DNA from: Phytophthora sp. 'mugwort'
Lineage: Eukaryota; Oomycota; Peronosporomycetes; Peronosporales; Peronosporaceae
NCBI GenBank assembly: GCA_033558025.1
Contig: JAUCEF010000016.1
Location: 1 to 64,000, forward strand
Direction of reading: 5' to 3'
Length of the DNA: 64,000 nt
Part shown: positions 19,461-30,489 of the stretch, in pieces
Numbering within the stretch: position 1 is the stretch's first letter
How the letters are laid out: each line of letters starts with the position of its first letter
Notes under the pieces: generated by a model
Told to the model about the DNA's origin: nothing
The model's database searches: none
What the model saw: the letters and a program-made list of their open reading frames with translations, nothing else
Position numbers and translations under genes: made by a program

Positions 19461-19649
19461 GGTACCGGTACATAACCGGGCATTTGCAACCGAGGTTGTC
19501 TTTCCAGCTGAAGCTCTAGCCTCATTGGTTCAGCGCAAATTTTGTTCATACAGTTCCAGCCTCTGCGGTTCCGATACCCCTGCGTTTGCCTCGGTGCAGG
19601 CTGCTACAATTGTTGGATAGATCGTTTGTATGGTCATTGGGGCTTGCAA

Positions 19650-21602
19650 CCCAAAAGACAGTGATTGATTATGCCCATCTGGTTGCAAAAATAGCACGTC
19701 ACACAATGCAAAGTGTGACGTGGAGCGCAGGGACAATGGGTACAAGGAGATACAAGTCGATCCTGTGCGACTTCATGACATTCAAGGCGGGGCACGCCTT
19801 CTTTACAGGCTTTAGCCAGGAAAAAACACTGCTCGGTGTCATCCCCGAAGATGGGTGCCACTGGACGAATTCTCGAGCTTTCGGCGAGCCAGAGCCTTCA
19901 GACGATGCTAAGCCAGTCAACGCGCGAGCATCGACGCTGGAGTATGCCAAGAAAGCGATTTCCTCCTTATGCCGCGGCGCACGCTTCCCTGGGATCCTAT
20001 TGGAAAAGAGAGTAACCCAACCCGCTTGGAGTTTGTGAATGCAGTGATCAAGAGGGTGAAGCGGCAGCGAGGTTCGCCGAGAAAAAGTGCAGTCGGCTGC
20101 TAGACATCCAATCGAGTATGAAGAGTTTGTCAAATTGCTCGAGCAAGTTAGCACTCGAAGCGACAAGGGGGCTCTAAAGTACTCGGTTAGTGCTGTGTTC
20201 ACCATGCAGCGGCATCTTATCGCACGCATCGATGATATGATGAATCTCTGAAGTTTGATAGCCTCACGTGCAACCTCCACTACCCCGGAACTTTGATCTA
20301 CCAGCTGCGCTGGTCGAAAAACATTTCGGAGGAGCGCGACCCACCAGAGCAGATTGTCCTCGGCAGTATGGATCCTCGCGTATGCCCCTTACTTAATCTA
20401 GCCGTCCACGTGGAGATGACCGGCGCCGACTCGCTCTCGGCCTACGTGTTTGGCAACAAACATGATGGTGACAGAATCATTCGTCGCTTTCTGCAGGCAA
20501 TATTTGATGGGTCGGATTTTCACAAGCTGAAGGCGGGCAACTTGGGCACGCACAGCTTGCACAAGGGCGCAAACAACGCATGGTAGTCGTAGTGGCTTGT
20601 CGAAGGACTATATCAATAGACGAGGAAGGTTGCGCACGCGAAAAAGTGTCGTTGATGTGTACATCGACAACATCCAACCGTATCCAGACGCCGTTGCCTC
20701 TGGTGCATTGGCTGAACCATGTGAAGAACGGTATGCAAGTTGTTACGGAGAATCTACTTGTAAATCAAATTGGGGCGGTAATCACGAAGCAATGGGCAAG
20801 AATTCGCTCGGGCGCTCGCGCTACCTTTGCTATGGCTGCACTAGTGCCCCAAGGAGCGTTTGACTACGAGCTTCTACCGGAAACGATCCAGCATCGCATC
20901 ATTTATCCGCGCGTTTGTCAGTGCTGGTGGGGGCACGGCGGTAAATCCTGTCGAGCGCGTGCCTCTTTACGTTGTTGGTGATGGGTGCCCAGCTACAGCT
21001 GGTGGAGATTCGAGACTCCGCGACTAGCGGCAAAGCACCGGAAAGTGATCAGCAGCGCGTTGCAGCGACAGCACGCGCAAAGCGTTCGAGGCGATCTACT
21101 CTCAGTTGTTTGCTATGCCGCGTCAAAGCGCTAACGTGCTCAATGATGTGCTTCGCCTGCGTACAAATACTCAACGTGAACGCCGAAGGTTCTAGCGGTG
21201 CTGCGCCGCATTCCATTGCAGCCTGTAGCTCGCGTAGTGCAGCCTTATCTCGCTACAGATGCCGGCAGAGATGCAGATCATGCTGCTGTTCAAATCACCA
21301 GTCATGCGAAGCTGTCAAAGCGGCCGAAAGATCTGTACGAGCTGTGGAGAGAATATGCGTTCGGAGCTAGCAACATGAAGCCAGCCAGAGAATTCACTGC
21401 AGCTGCGCGAACAAGTTCGCATACTCTCGGCGAAAGGTGTTCTGGGATGCGGTCACAGGCATTGTTCGCGCTGGTTTACCAGTGGCGGTGCCATTGATAA
21501 GATTACATTGTGTATGGGAGGCAGCTTTCGGTGACGGCAATCCTTGTAGCTGTTCACCACGACAAGCAACGATATGGTTATCCTGCTCTTCGCGTGTAGT
21601 TT
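19650..21602 (+). pseudogene. Crypton tyrosine recombinase, decayed
   Basis: Frame pieces in order: SAGTMGTRRYKSILCDFMTF and VIPEDGCHWTNS (N-terminal domain, 19720-20000); YSVSAVFTMQRHLIARIDDM (20175-20240); QLRWSKNISEERDPPEQIVL and MDPRVCPLLNLAVHVEMTG; GTHSLHKGANN, the box that normally reads H-x-x-R; GLSKDYINRRGRLRTRK and VDVYIDNIQPYPDA with the candidate catalytic Tyr (20590-20700). A C-terminal GCR1-like region follows (KLSKRPKDLYELWREYAFGA, RRKVFWDAVTGIVRAGLPV, to about 21600). Cryptons insert by tyrosine-recombinase strand exchange and are known from oomycetes. Several frameshifts and the change of the box Arg to His mark it as dead. Confidence 0.78.
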
Positions 21603-21737
21603 AGACGACTAGTCGACTAGTTTACGCCAATCAAATTGCAGTTGCACGCTATGTTGCACACGAAGTCGATATTTAGACAGTATAAGGGGTCGCGCGATAC
21701 CTAACGACCCATTGTACTGTACAGGTACCGGTATTCA

Positions 21738-21905
21738 GACTCTGAAATCAGAGGCACAGCCTGCGCGTCAAGTTCTTATGAACACCTATATTTTCTAGCT
21801 CAGTCAATTTTCCGACTTACACCGCGCTATTTAGAATGTCGTTTGTAGCGCACTGGTATACAAGTGACCGTTTCTGACATTCGACCAATATATGAACACC
21901 TCGTA
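21738..21905 (-). repeat. Shared inverted-repeat unit, copy 2
   Basis: Reverse complement of the 19318-19460 unit (ACCGGTA, GAGGC, GCGTCAAGTTCTTATGAACA, GCTCAGTCAATTTTCCGA, GACCAATATATGAACACC). It is inverted relative to 23046-23268 as well, so it forms the left arm of the mariner copy and the right flank of the Crypton. Confidence 0.7.
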
Positions 21906-21980
21906 ACCATACTAAGTGAACAGAATGATTGTAAGATAATACTTTATATTAGCATAGTACTGATGACCAGTGAATCTGCT

Positions 21981-23010
21981 ATGCCTCGGGATCACTGCCG
22001 TCGTCGAGTACTATTCATTCTGGAAATACTGGGAGGGGGGCCACATCTAACGGACATCGAGCTGGGATGGGTCCAAGGCCTCCATAAGGCAGACTAGGGC
22101 TGAGGATGATTTCATTGCAAATCATGAGCTCGGTGGTGCTGTTCAGCGGGTGCTATATGTGCCGCCAAACAAACATAATAGACCGGGCTCAGCAACGTTG
22201 TCTCGGACCGCGAGCCACGGTTGTTGGCTAGTACTGAAACGAAGGGCCAGCTCTCGGCCAAACAGCTCGAAATCGAGCTAAAGCTATCGATATCGGTGCC
22301 CACGATGCAACGGGTGATTTCCGGTGTCGATTGGCTTGTGTATTTCAAGATGGACAGCATGTTGCCCCTATCGGCTGAGGACAAGCGTGCAAAAGAAGAA
22401 TGGGCGTGGGAGATACCGCGGATCCTTTCAGATCATGGGACACCATTATCTTCTTGGACGAGAAGAAAAGGAATCTGGACGGACCTGACGGGTTCCAGAC
22501 GTACTGGCGCGACCTGTTCCGACCTCTCAGGCAAACCAAGCGTGGCAAGCCGGGGTAGTTCTGTCATCGTGTGGGCTGGCTTCAGCTCCGCCGGCAAGAC
22601 CGAGCTGGCGATGCTTCACGTCAAGCAGAACTCCGAGGGCTACGTCAAAACATTGTTCTATTTGAGTTTATTATTTTGTTTGCCCACGAGAACTACGGCA
22701 CGGATTTTAACTTTGGAGCGCCCATCCACCGCTCCAAACGAACCATGGCGTTGTTTTTGGGCGGAGCTAGAGGTTCATGTCCTCCCATGAACTGTCTGGT
22801 CGCCCGATCTTAATCGGATCGAAAATTTGGTCGATTTTGACTCAATACGTTTACTCAAATGGGCGTCAGTTTAGCAGTGTGTGTGAGTTGACAGCGGCGC
22901 TTTGCAAGACCTGGATCGGTATTAAGATGGCCGTGCTAAGTTACTGATCAGTCCATGCCTCGCCGATGCAAGTAATGTATCAAGAAGCACGGTATCAACA
23001 CCCACTACTG
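21981..23010 (+). pseudogene. Tc1/mariner transposase, decayed
   Basis: ATG at 21981 (MPRDHCRRRVLFILEILG) begins the N-terminal helix-turn-helix. KGQLSAKQLEIELKLSISVP and DWLVYFKMDSMLPLSAEDKR complete the DNA-binding half. The catalytic domain reads IIFLDEKKRNLDGPDGFQTY (first Asp), VIVWAGFSSAGKTELAM, then APIHRSKRTMA and SPDLNRIENL near the second and third acidic positions. SVCELTAAL and MPRRCIQV-type sequence ends near 23010. Each block lies in a different frame, so the copy is inactive. Long inverted repeats at 21738-21905 and 23046-23268 flank it. Confidence 0.75.
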
Positions 23011-23045
23011 TTGTAGCTATTATACATACCATTATTCTGTTTGAC

Positions 23046-23268
23046 TTGGTTTTAGTATGGTTATGGGGTGTTCATATATTGGTCGCAGTGTCAGAAAAAA
23101 AAAGGTCATTTGTATACCAGTCCTCTCTAAAAATGAAATTCTTCGGGTGTTAAAACAAGCTTCCGATGTGTCTTAGCGCTACAAAAGACATATATAATTA
23201 GCGCGGCGTAATCGGAAAATTGACTGAGCTAGAGAACAAATTATAGGTATATATAAGAACTTGGCGCG
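23046..23268 (+). repeat. Shared inverted-repeat unit, copy 3
   Basis: GGTGTTCATATATTGGTCGC, GTCAGAAA, TTTGTATACCAGT, GCGCTACAAAAGACATATA, GCGCGGCGTAATCGGAAAAT and AAGAACTTGGCGCGCA. It carries about 55 bp between the GTATACCAGT and GCGCTAC blocks that copy 2 lacks. Confidence 0.7.
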
Positions 23269-23370
23269 CAATGTACTTGAGTGCGTAGAATAGATGGAAA
23301 AAGTTACAGAAAGAATAACGAGTAAATTACACAAGGGCCAAATTTTATTTTAGCCACCATTATCTAGTGT

Positions 23371-24212
23371 CACTGCGCGACAAAATGTTTCGGACACCTA
23401 CGCATTTACCCATATCTCAGCTTCTGGAAGGAGTTACAGCATGCTATTTTAGATATGTTGCCGGACCTTTTTAAGAAAAACAAAACTTGCTTACCGTATT
23501 ATAAATCATAGTCATCACTCCCGGTATACTTAAGTAGTACAGTACTTACCGGGAGGAGTCCTACTAAGCTTAGGACACAGGTTGACTTTCACTAGAGCAC
23601 TACTATTACTACTACAGTGTAGTACTATATTTGCTCGTTATGAATTAAGTGCGGAAGGCGGAAGAGCCTCACAGATCGCTAGTGTCAACAAATTGTGTGG
23701 GGGGCGGCTACGAGGAATTTTTTAGCTTCGCAGTTGAAGGCTATTACGCGGTTGAGTGCTGCATACGTAGCAGTCAGAGGCTTTTGGCAAATTTCGATTT
23801 CCTTGTTTATTCAAAAGTGGACAGAACGTCCATCATGCAGGAACACAAGCGGCATGTCTTAATTTTGCGGAGCGACTGTCCTCAGCTGCTCAAAAGGAGG
23901 TTGTATGGCCTTTAAATATTTTTTTCCGACGACAAAAAAAATTCACGCATCCTACGAGTCTATGGAGTTTTTCAAGGAGCAGGGCACCATACTAAAATCA
24001 AGATTATTCAATTGTCCGACAGTATTGTAGCGGTGTAAATTTAGTTAGTTGTACACCAGCCTATCGACGCGCTTAGAAATTTAGCTCCGCGTTACAAGCC
24101 CACTTTTACGCAGTTTGATTGGAGCACATATTTAAACAGCATGCTGTAACTCCTTCTAGAAGCTGAGATGTGGGTTAATATGTTGGTGTCCGAAACATTT
24201 TGTCGCGCACTG
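23371..24212. mobile_element. Tc1/mariner element with about 75-bp inverted ends
   Basis: Left end CACTGCGCGACAAAATGTTT and right end, reversed, CAGTGCGCGACAAAATGTTT continue as matching arms (TCTCAGCTTCTRGAAGGAGT, ACAGCATGCT) to about 23446 and from about 24137. A TA follows the right end (24213-24214). The interior keeps scraps of a mariner transposase (ANFDFLVYSKVDRTSIMQEH at 23790, a VFFSDDKK-like first-Asp motif near 23920). The body is about 840 bp, so it is internally deleted and non-autonomous. Confidence 0.7.
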
Positions 24213-24334
24213 TACATCACTCATGGCATTCTGTCCATTTAGCTATTTTTAGTTTATATTTAATTTCATCTTTTATTATCGAATAGCTTTTTAAGGAGTG
24301 TTCATGCAGTACACAACGGAAGGTCCAACTGACA

Positions 24335-24559
24335 GGCAAAGGAATAGCAGTTGTTGGTGAGCCGGAAAGGTCTGGAAGACATGGAGGACTAAGGGAGCAG
24401 TTTAAAGGCATTTATCATGCTGACCAAGGATTCGTGGCCGAGTACGTGAACAGGTATACCAACAACAGGCTAAAAGTATCTTCAAAATCGCTACAGCACA
24501 ACAGCAAAATTAATCATGTCTTCAGGGGCGGTGTGGAGTTTTCAAACTTGAATCCATAA
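24335..24559 (+). other. Open coding-like frame without ATG
   Basis: 75 codons ending in TAA with a protein-like composition (GKGIAVVGEPERSGRHGG, YHADQGFVAEYVNRYTNNRL). It follows the mariner copy and precedes the Harbinger-type transposase. It is probably a gene fragment; the family was not recognised. Confidence 0.3.
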
Positions 24560-25019
24560 CGGATTCATATCGGACGCACGGTGACTCCTAAAACAGATAA
24601 GTGGCTTGGAACCCACCATTTCGACAGCAAAATTCGGTTCATGGGTGGTGTACAGCTCTAGTAAATCGCGCGCATGACAACAGTAATATTGGGATGGAAT
24701 AGACGATAGGCAAGTGGGAGAGGTCTATTATCGTAGCAATACGAATCCCCATGCGTACTTTATATATGCCTCGAGAGCGGAATCAAGTTTTAAGTGTCTA
24801 CTCTATCATCTGTGAAGGGGACGACGTTGCCAGCGTGATCCAAGTGGTGCGTCGGCTGACTTCAGACTTGCGTGGTCGTCATAAGACAGCACATCTTCTT
24901 TGGCTTTGGCACAAGACGAAGGACACTGTAATTGCTGCTGCAAAGTATACGTGCATTTGGTTGCTGAGGTGACGCCCGTACAAACCTATCCCATTGATTT
25001 AACTTCAACTCGATGTCAA

Positions 25020-25900
25020 ACGATCAGTGGATGGATAGGTTCAGATTCGCAAAACACCAAATAGTGGAGCTCGTCCAGCTTTTCGGGTTGGAAGGTATTT
25101 GAACAAGGGAGCGGACTACAGCAACCGGATTTGAAGGTCTCTGCGTGGTTCTGTATAACCTTGCTGTCCCAATTTTTTTTTTTTAAATTCGAGAGTGGAT
25201 CTCGAGGACTTTTCCGTCAGGGAATCAGGCGGGCTATCTATTATTTCCTGCAGGTGTTATCCTGCTTCGACATCAAGTTTACTCAGCTATTGCGATTTAA
25301 TCATTGCTACGCTACTCGGAATCTTCAAATCTACGCCGATATAATGTTTGGCACTGGAAGTCTTATGCAGAATGTACGGGCCTTCATCGATGGAACAGCT
25401 AGAGGGATATACGCAGACCATGACCAAGGAACTTTAAGCTCGACGGCAAGGTCATGAGCCAAAATTCCGTCTATAACAGCCGCAACCGCAAACATGAACT
25501 AAAGTACCAAACTTGTTGACTACGCCAGACAGATTAATAGTGCATCTTAACGGCTTATTCCCTGGCAGAAACGACAGCATCAAGCTTTTCAAGGACTCGC
25601 AGATTTCCGAGCCAATTCGCGCAGATCCGTGTTTCGTCCGTCCAGGCCTACAGTACTCAAGCTTATGCTAACGATGATGTACTTGGAGTCCGTACGCGGG
25701 TGTCATCGGAAATCTGTCGCAGCAGCAACGACAATTGAACGTCAGCAAGAGACGAGTCCGCGTATCGGTCGAGTGGTCGTACTGCCAGGACACTATTTAA
25801 TGGACAGCACTCAACTTAACCCCTTTAAACGACAAGCACGAGCAGGGGTTCAACCCGTCAGGTTGATCTGCAAAGTGATATTTTTCTAACTAACCGTACT
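25020..25900 (+). pseudogene. Harbinger-type (DDE_Tnp_4) transposase, decayed
   Basis: WMDRFRFAKHQIVELVQLFG and GFEGLCVVLYNLAVPIFFF are the helical N-terminal region. ECTGLHRWNS/VRAFIDGTARGI carries the first catalytic Asp (about 25380). QNSVYNSRKRKHELKYQ, IVHLNGLFPGRNDSIKLFKD and VSKRRVRVSVEW (about 25735-25775) complete the DDE_Tnp_4 core. Pieces lie in two or three frames with stops. The partner gene lies on the opposite strand at 26122-26857, converging on it. Confidence 0.7.
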
Positions 25901-26121
25901 ATTTCCGGGGTGGCAACACTATAAGCTATTACTTCGGCCTGCCACCAGTGAGCCTGAGAATATATTTGCAGTCTGAATTAGCTTAAAGTGTATTGAAGTT
26001 CTTTGGTAGCGATCTACTTCTTGTTATCGTGGGAAACTCACCACCTAACATTTTAGTACTATCATAAACGAGCGGACGGTTGCGTTCGTCTGCCTGTTCC
26101 CGTATTTATTGAACTCTTTAT

Positions 26122-26857
26122 TCAGCACGTTCCGAGCAAGAGGTCTTTACCATGAGTTCCCCGCTTCAACGCAATGCTATCTTCGTGACGTTTCAGCTGA
26201 GCTTGCAGTTGTTGTTGAAACCGCTGGCTTCTTAGCATCATGGCCGCTCGGGCGCGTTTTAATTTGAGCTTCGGCTCGACCTCTGTTTGAAAGGTATTAG
26301 TACGCCTTGTGCCACGAGATTTTGTAGTCGGTGCCTTACATGGAGTTGAGGCCGCGCAGGTGTCGTCGCTGTCGAAGCAATTTGAACCCGTTCCGTGCTC
26401 GTCACGACGAGGTACACGGCGGATCATCGCTTCATCCGCTATCTCTGGCGCGCATCGCATTGCACTTGCCTCGTCAGCCTTTTTCTTTTTTGCTCAATCT
26501 TTTTGTCGTCCTTGAATGCGTCTTCCCGTAGAACATACTGTTTACTAAGCCTGGCAACGTGTCGAAATGGCTCTACTCGTTAATGGCATCAAGCATTTCT
26601 TCAATACCGCTGCCAAAGCTGATCGAAATTCGCCAACGCGCCAGTGTTTTTTTAGGAGGCGCACACGATCACGAACGTGCTTCTCCTGGACTGCCGCCTT
26701 GATCGACGTAGGCACGCACCATGCGCGAGCGGAATTTCCGTACTGCGCTGCAAAGGGCTTCTGAGAGCGGAATTTCCGTACTGCGCTGCAAAGGGCTTCT
26801 GAGAAATCACGTCTTCATGAGCTCCATATCATGCTCTTTGGTGAAGCGGAACACCAT
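26122..26857 (-). pseudogene. SANT-like/coiled-coil partner protein of the transposase
   Basis: ATG at 26855-26857 opens MVFRFTKEHDMELMKT, the beginning of the family's DNA-binding region. KPFAAQYGNSARAW and KHVRDRVRLL follow. Then come a basic Ser/Thr region and a C-terminal helix rich in Gln, Arg and Lys (LRSQRFQQQLQAQLKRHED) to 26122. A 38-bp tandem duplication at 26727-26802 repeats the QKPFAAQYGNSA coding segment and breaks the frame. It converges with the transposase at 25020-25900. Confidence 0.6.
26727..26802. repeat. 38-bp tandem duplication
   Basis: GAGCGGAATTTCCGTACTGC and the next 16 bases occur twice, with starts 38 bp apart (26727 and 26765). The copies are identical, so the duplication is recent. 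Confidence 0.85.
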
Positions 26858-26899
26858 ATCGTGGGCCAGCTGCTAAATGCTTCGAATGAGTCTAACTCG

Positions 26900-27490
26900 T
26901 AATTCGAGGTGCAAGGCTAGCCATTTTGGGTTAGCGTCGACAGCAGTTCGCAAGAAACAAGGACGTTTTGGCTAAAGTTAGGCCCTTTGACTTCGATTGG
27001 TCAGACATATATCTGCTCCTGATCGACTATTACGGTTCTGCTGAAGGCGTATAACGTGTTTATATGCATCTCAACGGTATTTACGAAAAAGTCTAAGTAA
27101 GGATTGAAGCCGCGCCATGCGTCACCTCAGCAGAAATGGCTGGCTCACCGTTCACGTTGACTCCCACTGAATGCGGTTGCGATTCCAGATAATGGAGACC
27201 TTGTGCAACTGTAACGAAACTGTGAAAAGGATTTACGACGCCGTTTCTGCGTGGGGATGGGTGCCCACTGCGATTTGTCTTGAAGGAAAAGCACGTCATC
27301 GTCGTGCTCACTGTGCCTTCAGATGCCAACTAACAACTGGCTGTGGTTAGTTTGAAAAGAGCGATACCGCGCGAAGATAGCGACGCTCATGCAACGGATC
27401 ATGCGGAGACTGCGGGGGATGGCGAGGTCAAGGCAACGCGGAAGAAAGCCTTTCGTTCCCTGCCCTCTAACGACATCCCCTTCTAAAAGA
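26900..27490. other. Stretch without a recognised gene
   Basis: Short ORFs on both strands, none with a recognised motif. It lies between the two partner-gene copies and may contain the joined ends of the two mirrored elements. Confidence 0.4.
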
Positions 27491-27491
27491 G

Positions 27492-28203
27492 ATGGTGAAG
27501 CACGCTCCCTGGGCGGTCGGGCATGGTGAAGCACTAGCCGCGTGGGATCGGCTGCGTGGGATCGAGTATCGAGAGGTGTTAAAGGAGTCTTATCGACGTG
27601 GACAGCTGAAGGGAAACCACGGTTTGCTGCCTTCCTGGACGCCTTCTGCCGAGGGGAGATGGAGTCGCTTCGCGCCTCAGGTACGACAGGGCTTCACTGA
27701 GTGAGAACAACTACTGATGGACATTGCATCACTGTTAAGTGTTTGCTATATTGATTTGTGCTGATATACTCGCAGTACTAACTTGTCGTTTTAAAGTATG
27801 GTTCACATCCGCTGGAGAAAGCGGACAAAACCGAAAAGGAAAAGCGAGAAGCGGGGCGGTGCGAAACTGCGTCGGCAGAAGTAGTTCGAGATGCGATGGC
27901 GGGGCTGCGTCGCTTCTGTTAGAGTGACGTCGACAGCGACATACCTTCAAACCCAGTGTTAAAGTATCCAAAGCGAACAAGCATAGAGCTGATGAGGACT
28001 ATCTCGAAACGAAGACATCCGTGCAGAGCAACCGATCTGAAGAAAGGAAGCAGCGGAAAGACCTAGAAGCACGCAAACTTACTCTTGAAGAGCGCCGGCT
28101 AGAGTTAGATCGCGAGCATAACGAAAGGTTCATGACCATGATGTCGACGCAGATGAGCATGATGACGAAGCTCATGAAGACATTCACTAACGAAAAGAAT
28201 TAA
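27492..28203 (+). pseudogene. SANT-like/coiled-coil partner protein, second copy
   Basis: ATG at 27492 (MVKHAPWAVGHGEALAAWDR). A shift leads to FAAFLDAFCRGEMESLRASG, a typical block of this family. A likely intron (donor near 27735, acceptor TTTAAAG near 27795) precedes EKADKTEKEKREAG. The end is a charged helix, RKLTLEERRLELDREHNERF with a Met-rich tail, to the stop at 28203. It converges with the transposase at 28313-29287. Confidence 0.6.
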
Positions 28204-28312
28204 AAATAGTTGAAAGCTTCATTCACGAATTAGGCGGTTAGCTATGAAGTACTCATGTACACTAGGAGGTGCAAGCCGCAAAAACTTCGACATTCACTAA
28301 TAGCGCACCTAT

Positions 28313-29287
28313 AACATAAATTTCCCCTAACCTTTGCAAAAGAGCTTCGATTTCTTGGAGTAGTCCATGAATGCCCTGTTGCGGGCCATTTTACCGAAGC
28401 TCTACTCCACAATTACACGAACCTTGCTCACTCGCTTGTTGAACTCTCGCTCGCCTTTTCTCAGCGATGCAGCTTTGAAGGGTGCGACAGCGTGGTCATG
28501 CTGACCATGAAGATGTAGTGTTTGCCGTCAATGATAAGTGATAGGGGCGAAACTTCTAGTAGGCGATATTGCTGCAAAATTGGAAAGGGTTCGCTGAGAT
28601 GGATGATAACGCCATCGGGGGCAAGTATCGATTGGTACTTAAGTGCGTGTTTCCTCTAAGGTAACAACAGCAAAGTTAGTATCGCGAGCGTACCAAATGC
28701 TCCACGTGGCTTATGTTACGACCATTGTACATGTAGTTCTAGTTCTTTTTCGGGCGACACGTCCCACGTACCGTACCATCAATAAAAAAATAACCCGAGT
28801 ACTTAGTTGACCTCCCTTGTTGTAGATAGCGTTAGCATGTGCCGACAGCGTAGCGCTTGTGAGGCGGCGAGTGTCGAATGACAAGAGATGCGAAAACGAC
28901 TGGTATAGAAAATACGGCATTTGGGATCGAGGCTGTATCACGACCAAATAGATTTTCTCGTCTTCAAGACGTGCTGGATATGCCATCCTACGGAGGAAAA
29001 ATGCACAAAGCTTCCAGGTATGAGACTTGATAGCGCCGCGGTGTAGGAAAAGGGTCCGATAGCTAGGAATGCTTGACCAGAGCAATAATGCCGCCCTTCT
29101 CGAAGTGAAACTTCGGCTTCCAAACGGCAGCAGAGGCGGGTTGCTCGAATTGAACCGGTCCAATCAGCGCTGGCCCCCACTGCGACAAAGAAGGCCGAAA
29201 AAGCGCGAGCTCCTCATCCTCAAAGCTACTGCTGCTCCTGTCGCTGATGTCCACTGAATATGGCACGGTTGAAAGTGACAGCTGCAC
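28313..29287 (-). pseudogene. Harbinger-type (DDE_Tnp_4) transposase, second copy
   Basis: Minus strand. FEKGGIIALVKHSYRTLFLH and WKLCAFFLRRMAYPARLEDE (helical N-terminus), then QSFSHLLSFDTRRLT and AHANAIYNKGGQLST, then RKHALKYQSILAPDGVIIHL and a final FNKRVSKVRVIVE block with GKMARNRAFMDYSKKSKL near 28400. The region of the first Asp after GGQLST reads poorly, so a catalytic residue is probably lost. Several shifts and stops. The start codon is not clear. Confidence 0.68.
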
Positions 29288-29580
29288 GCAGCTACGGTCA
29301 CAAATCTATCTGTCTAATCCGATTGTTTTCACTGCTAATTTCTCCTGTCCTTCAAACCGTAGCACAACCTCTTTAATGTCAATTCGATAGTTTCGCTGGT
29401 GATATTCAGCAAAAATGCTGCTACGTAATTGGGGCGAAGCCCCCCCCCCCTAAAATGAAGTCACTCTTTTTTACCACTTTATTACTTAAAAGAGGGGATT
29501 TATGGGAAGGGTAGGGGAAGGTTTAATGGTTGCGTTCCCTGAGGCCAAAAAAATGCATTTTTCCCTCTGTTTAAGAGCCG

Positions 29581-30411
29581 ATGGCGCCCATGGGTGAAGG
29601 GCCACCCGATTTATTAATAGCTGTCCTGAGGGATGCAACCTTTCGCGAAGTCACTCAATGTCATGAGAGTGAGGCCCGTCTTTGCGAGCGTTTGCTCAGA
29701 CAGGCCATGTATGGAAAAAGAGGAGCCATGTGGCTCGTGGCGTGAATTTGGCGTAAAACTGACATTTTTTGGCGAAAAACGTCCACTCCTTTTTGTCAGA
29801 TGATGGACCCTGGTTTAGCGATTGCACCCCGATTAATGTCTCCCCCGTCGACACCGCTCGCAAGAAGGGATAGCTGTAGCTGTCGAGCTGCTGCGAGACA
29901 TCGAGGAGGTCCTGCTACGAACGCAGCAGTCGGTCGCGGACATCTCGGCGGAGCTGGTGCGTCTGAAGGACCAGGGATGTTGCTGGATGTGCTGGACCAG
30001 TCCGATACGCCGGAGACGCGCCGCGAGACGCTGCTAGTGCTGTGTTTTCTGTTCGGCGCGTGCTCAGACGAGAAGCGCGCGGCCGGCGAGCTGCCCAGCG
30101 AACATGTACGAGCTGCGAAGCCGCAGCCGATCCTGTACGGCTTGGCACAGGTGGTGCGTCTGAAGGACCCCGGGCTGTTGCTGGACGTGTTGGGCCAGTG
30201 TGAGACGCTGCTAGTGCTTAGCTTCCTGTTCGGCGCGTGCTCGGACGAGAAGCACGCAGCTGGGGAGCTGCCTAGCGAGCACGAAAGAGCTGCACACGGT
30301 GCTGCGGGACGTCGAGGAGGTCCTGCTGCGAACGTAGCAGTCGGGATCGGACAGCTTGGTGGACGGAGTCCCCAAAGTCACAAAAGCATAACGAAATACC
30401 CACATAACTGA
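29581..30411 (+). pseudogene. Unrecognised protein with internally duplicated segment
   Basis: MAPMGEGPPDLLIAVLRDAT begins near 29581 and meets a stop near 29743. Further down a helical repeat ELLRDIEEVLLRTQQ and a block around LLLDVLGQCETLLVLSFLFG-ACSDEKHAAGELPSEH occur two to three times (about 29885-30345), a duplication of roughly 160-200 bp. Frames change between copies. No family was recognised. Confidence 0.4.
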
Positions 30412-30489
30412 GCTGAGCATTATGTATGGTGCGGTTAGCCACGAATCCTCCGAAGGCACCACCAACTGGTCATCCTCGTTTTTGCCGAG

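Noticed and set aside
29435..29455. Poly-C and poly-G tracts (also 39240-39250, 48575-48595)
   Set aside because: Simple homopolymers with no linked feature; they may be sequencing or slippage variants.
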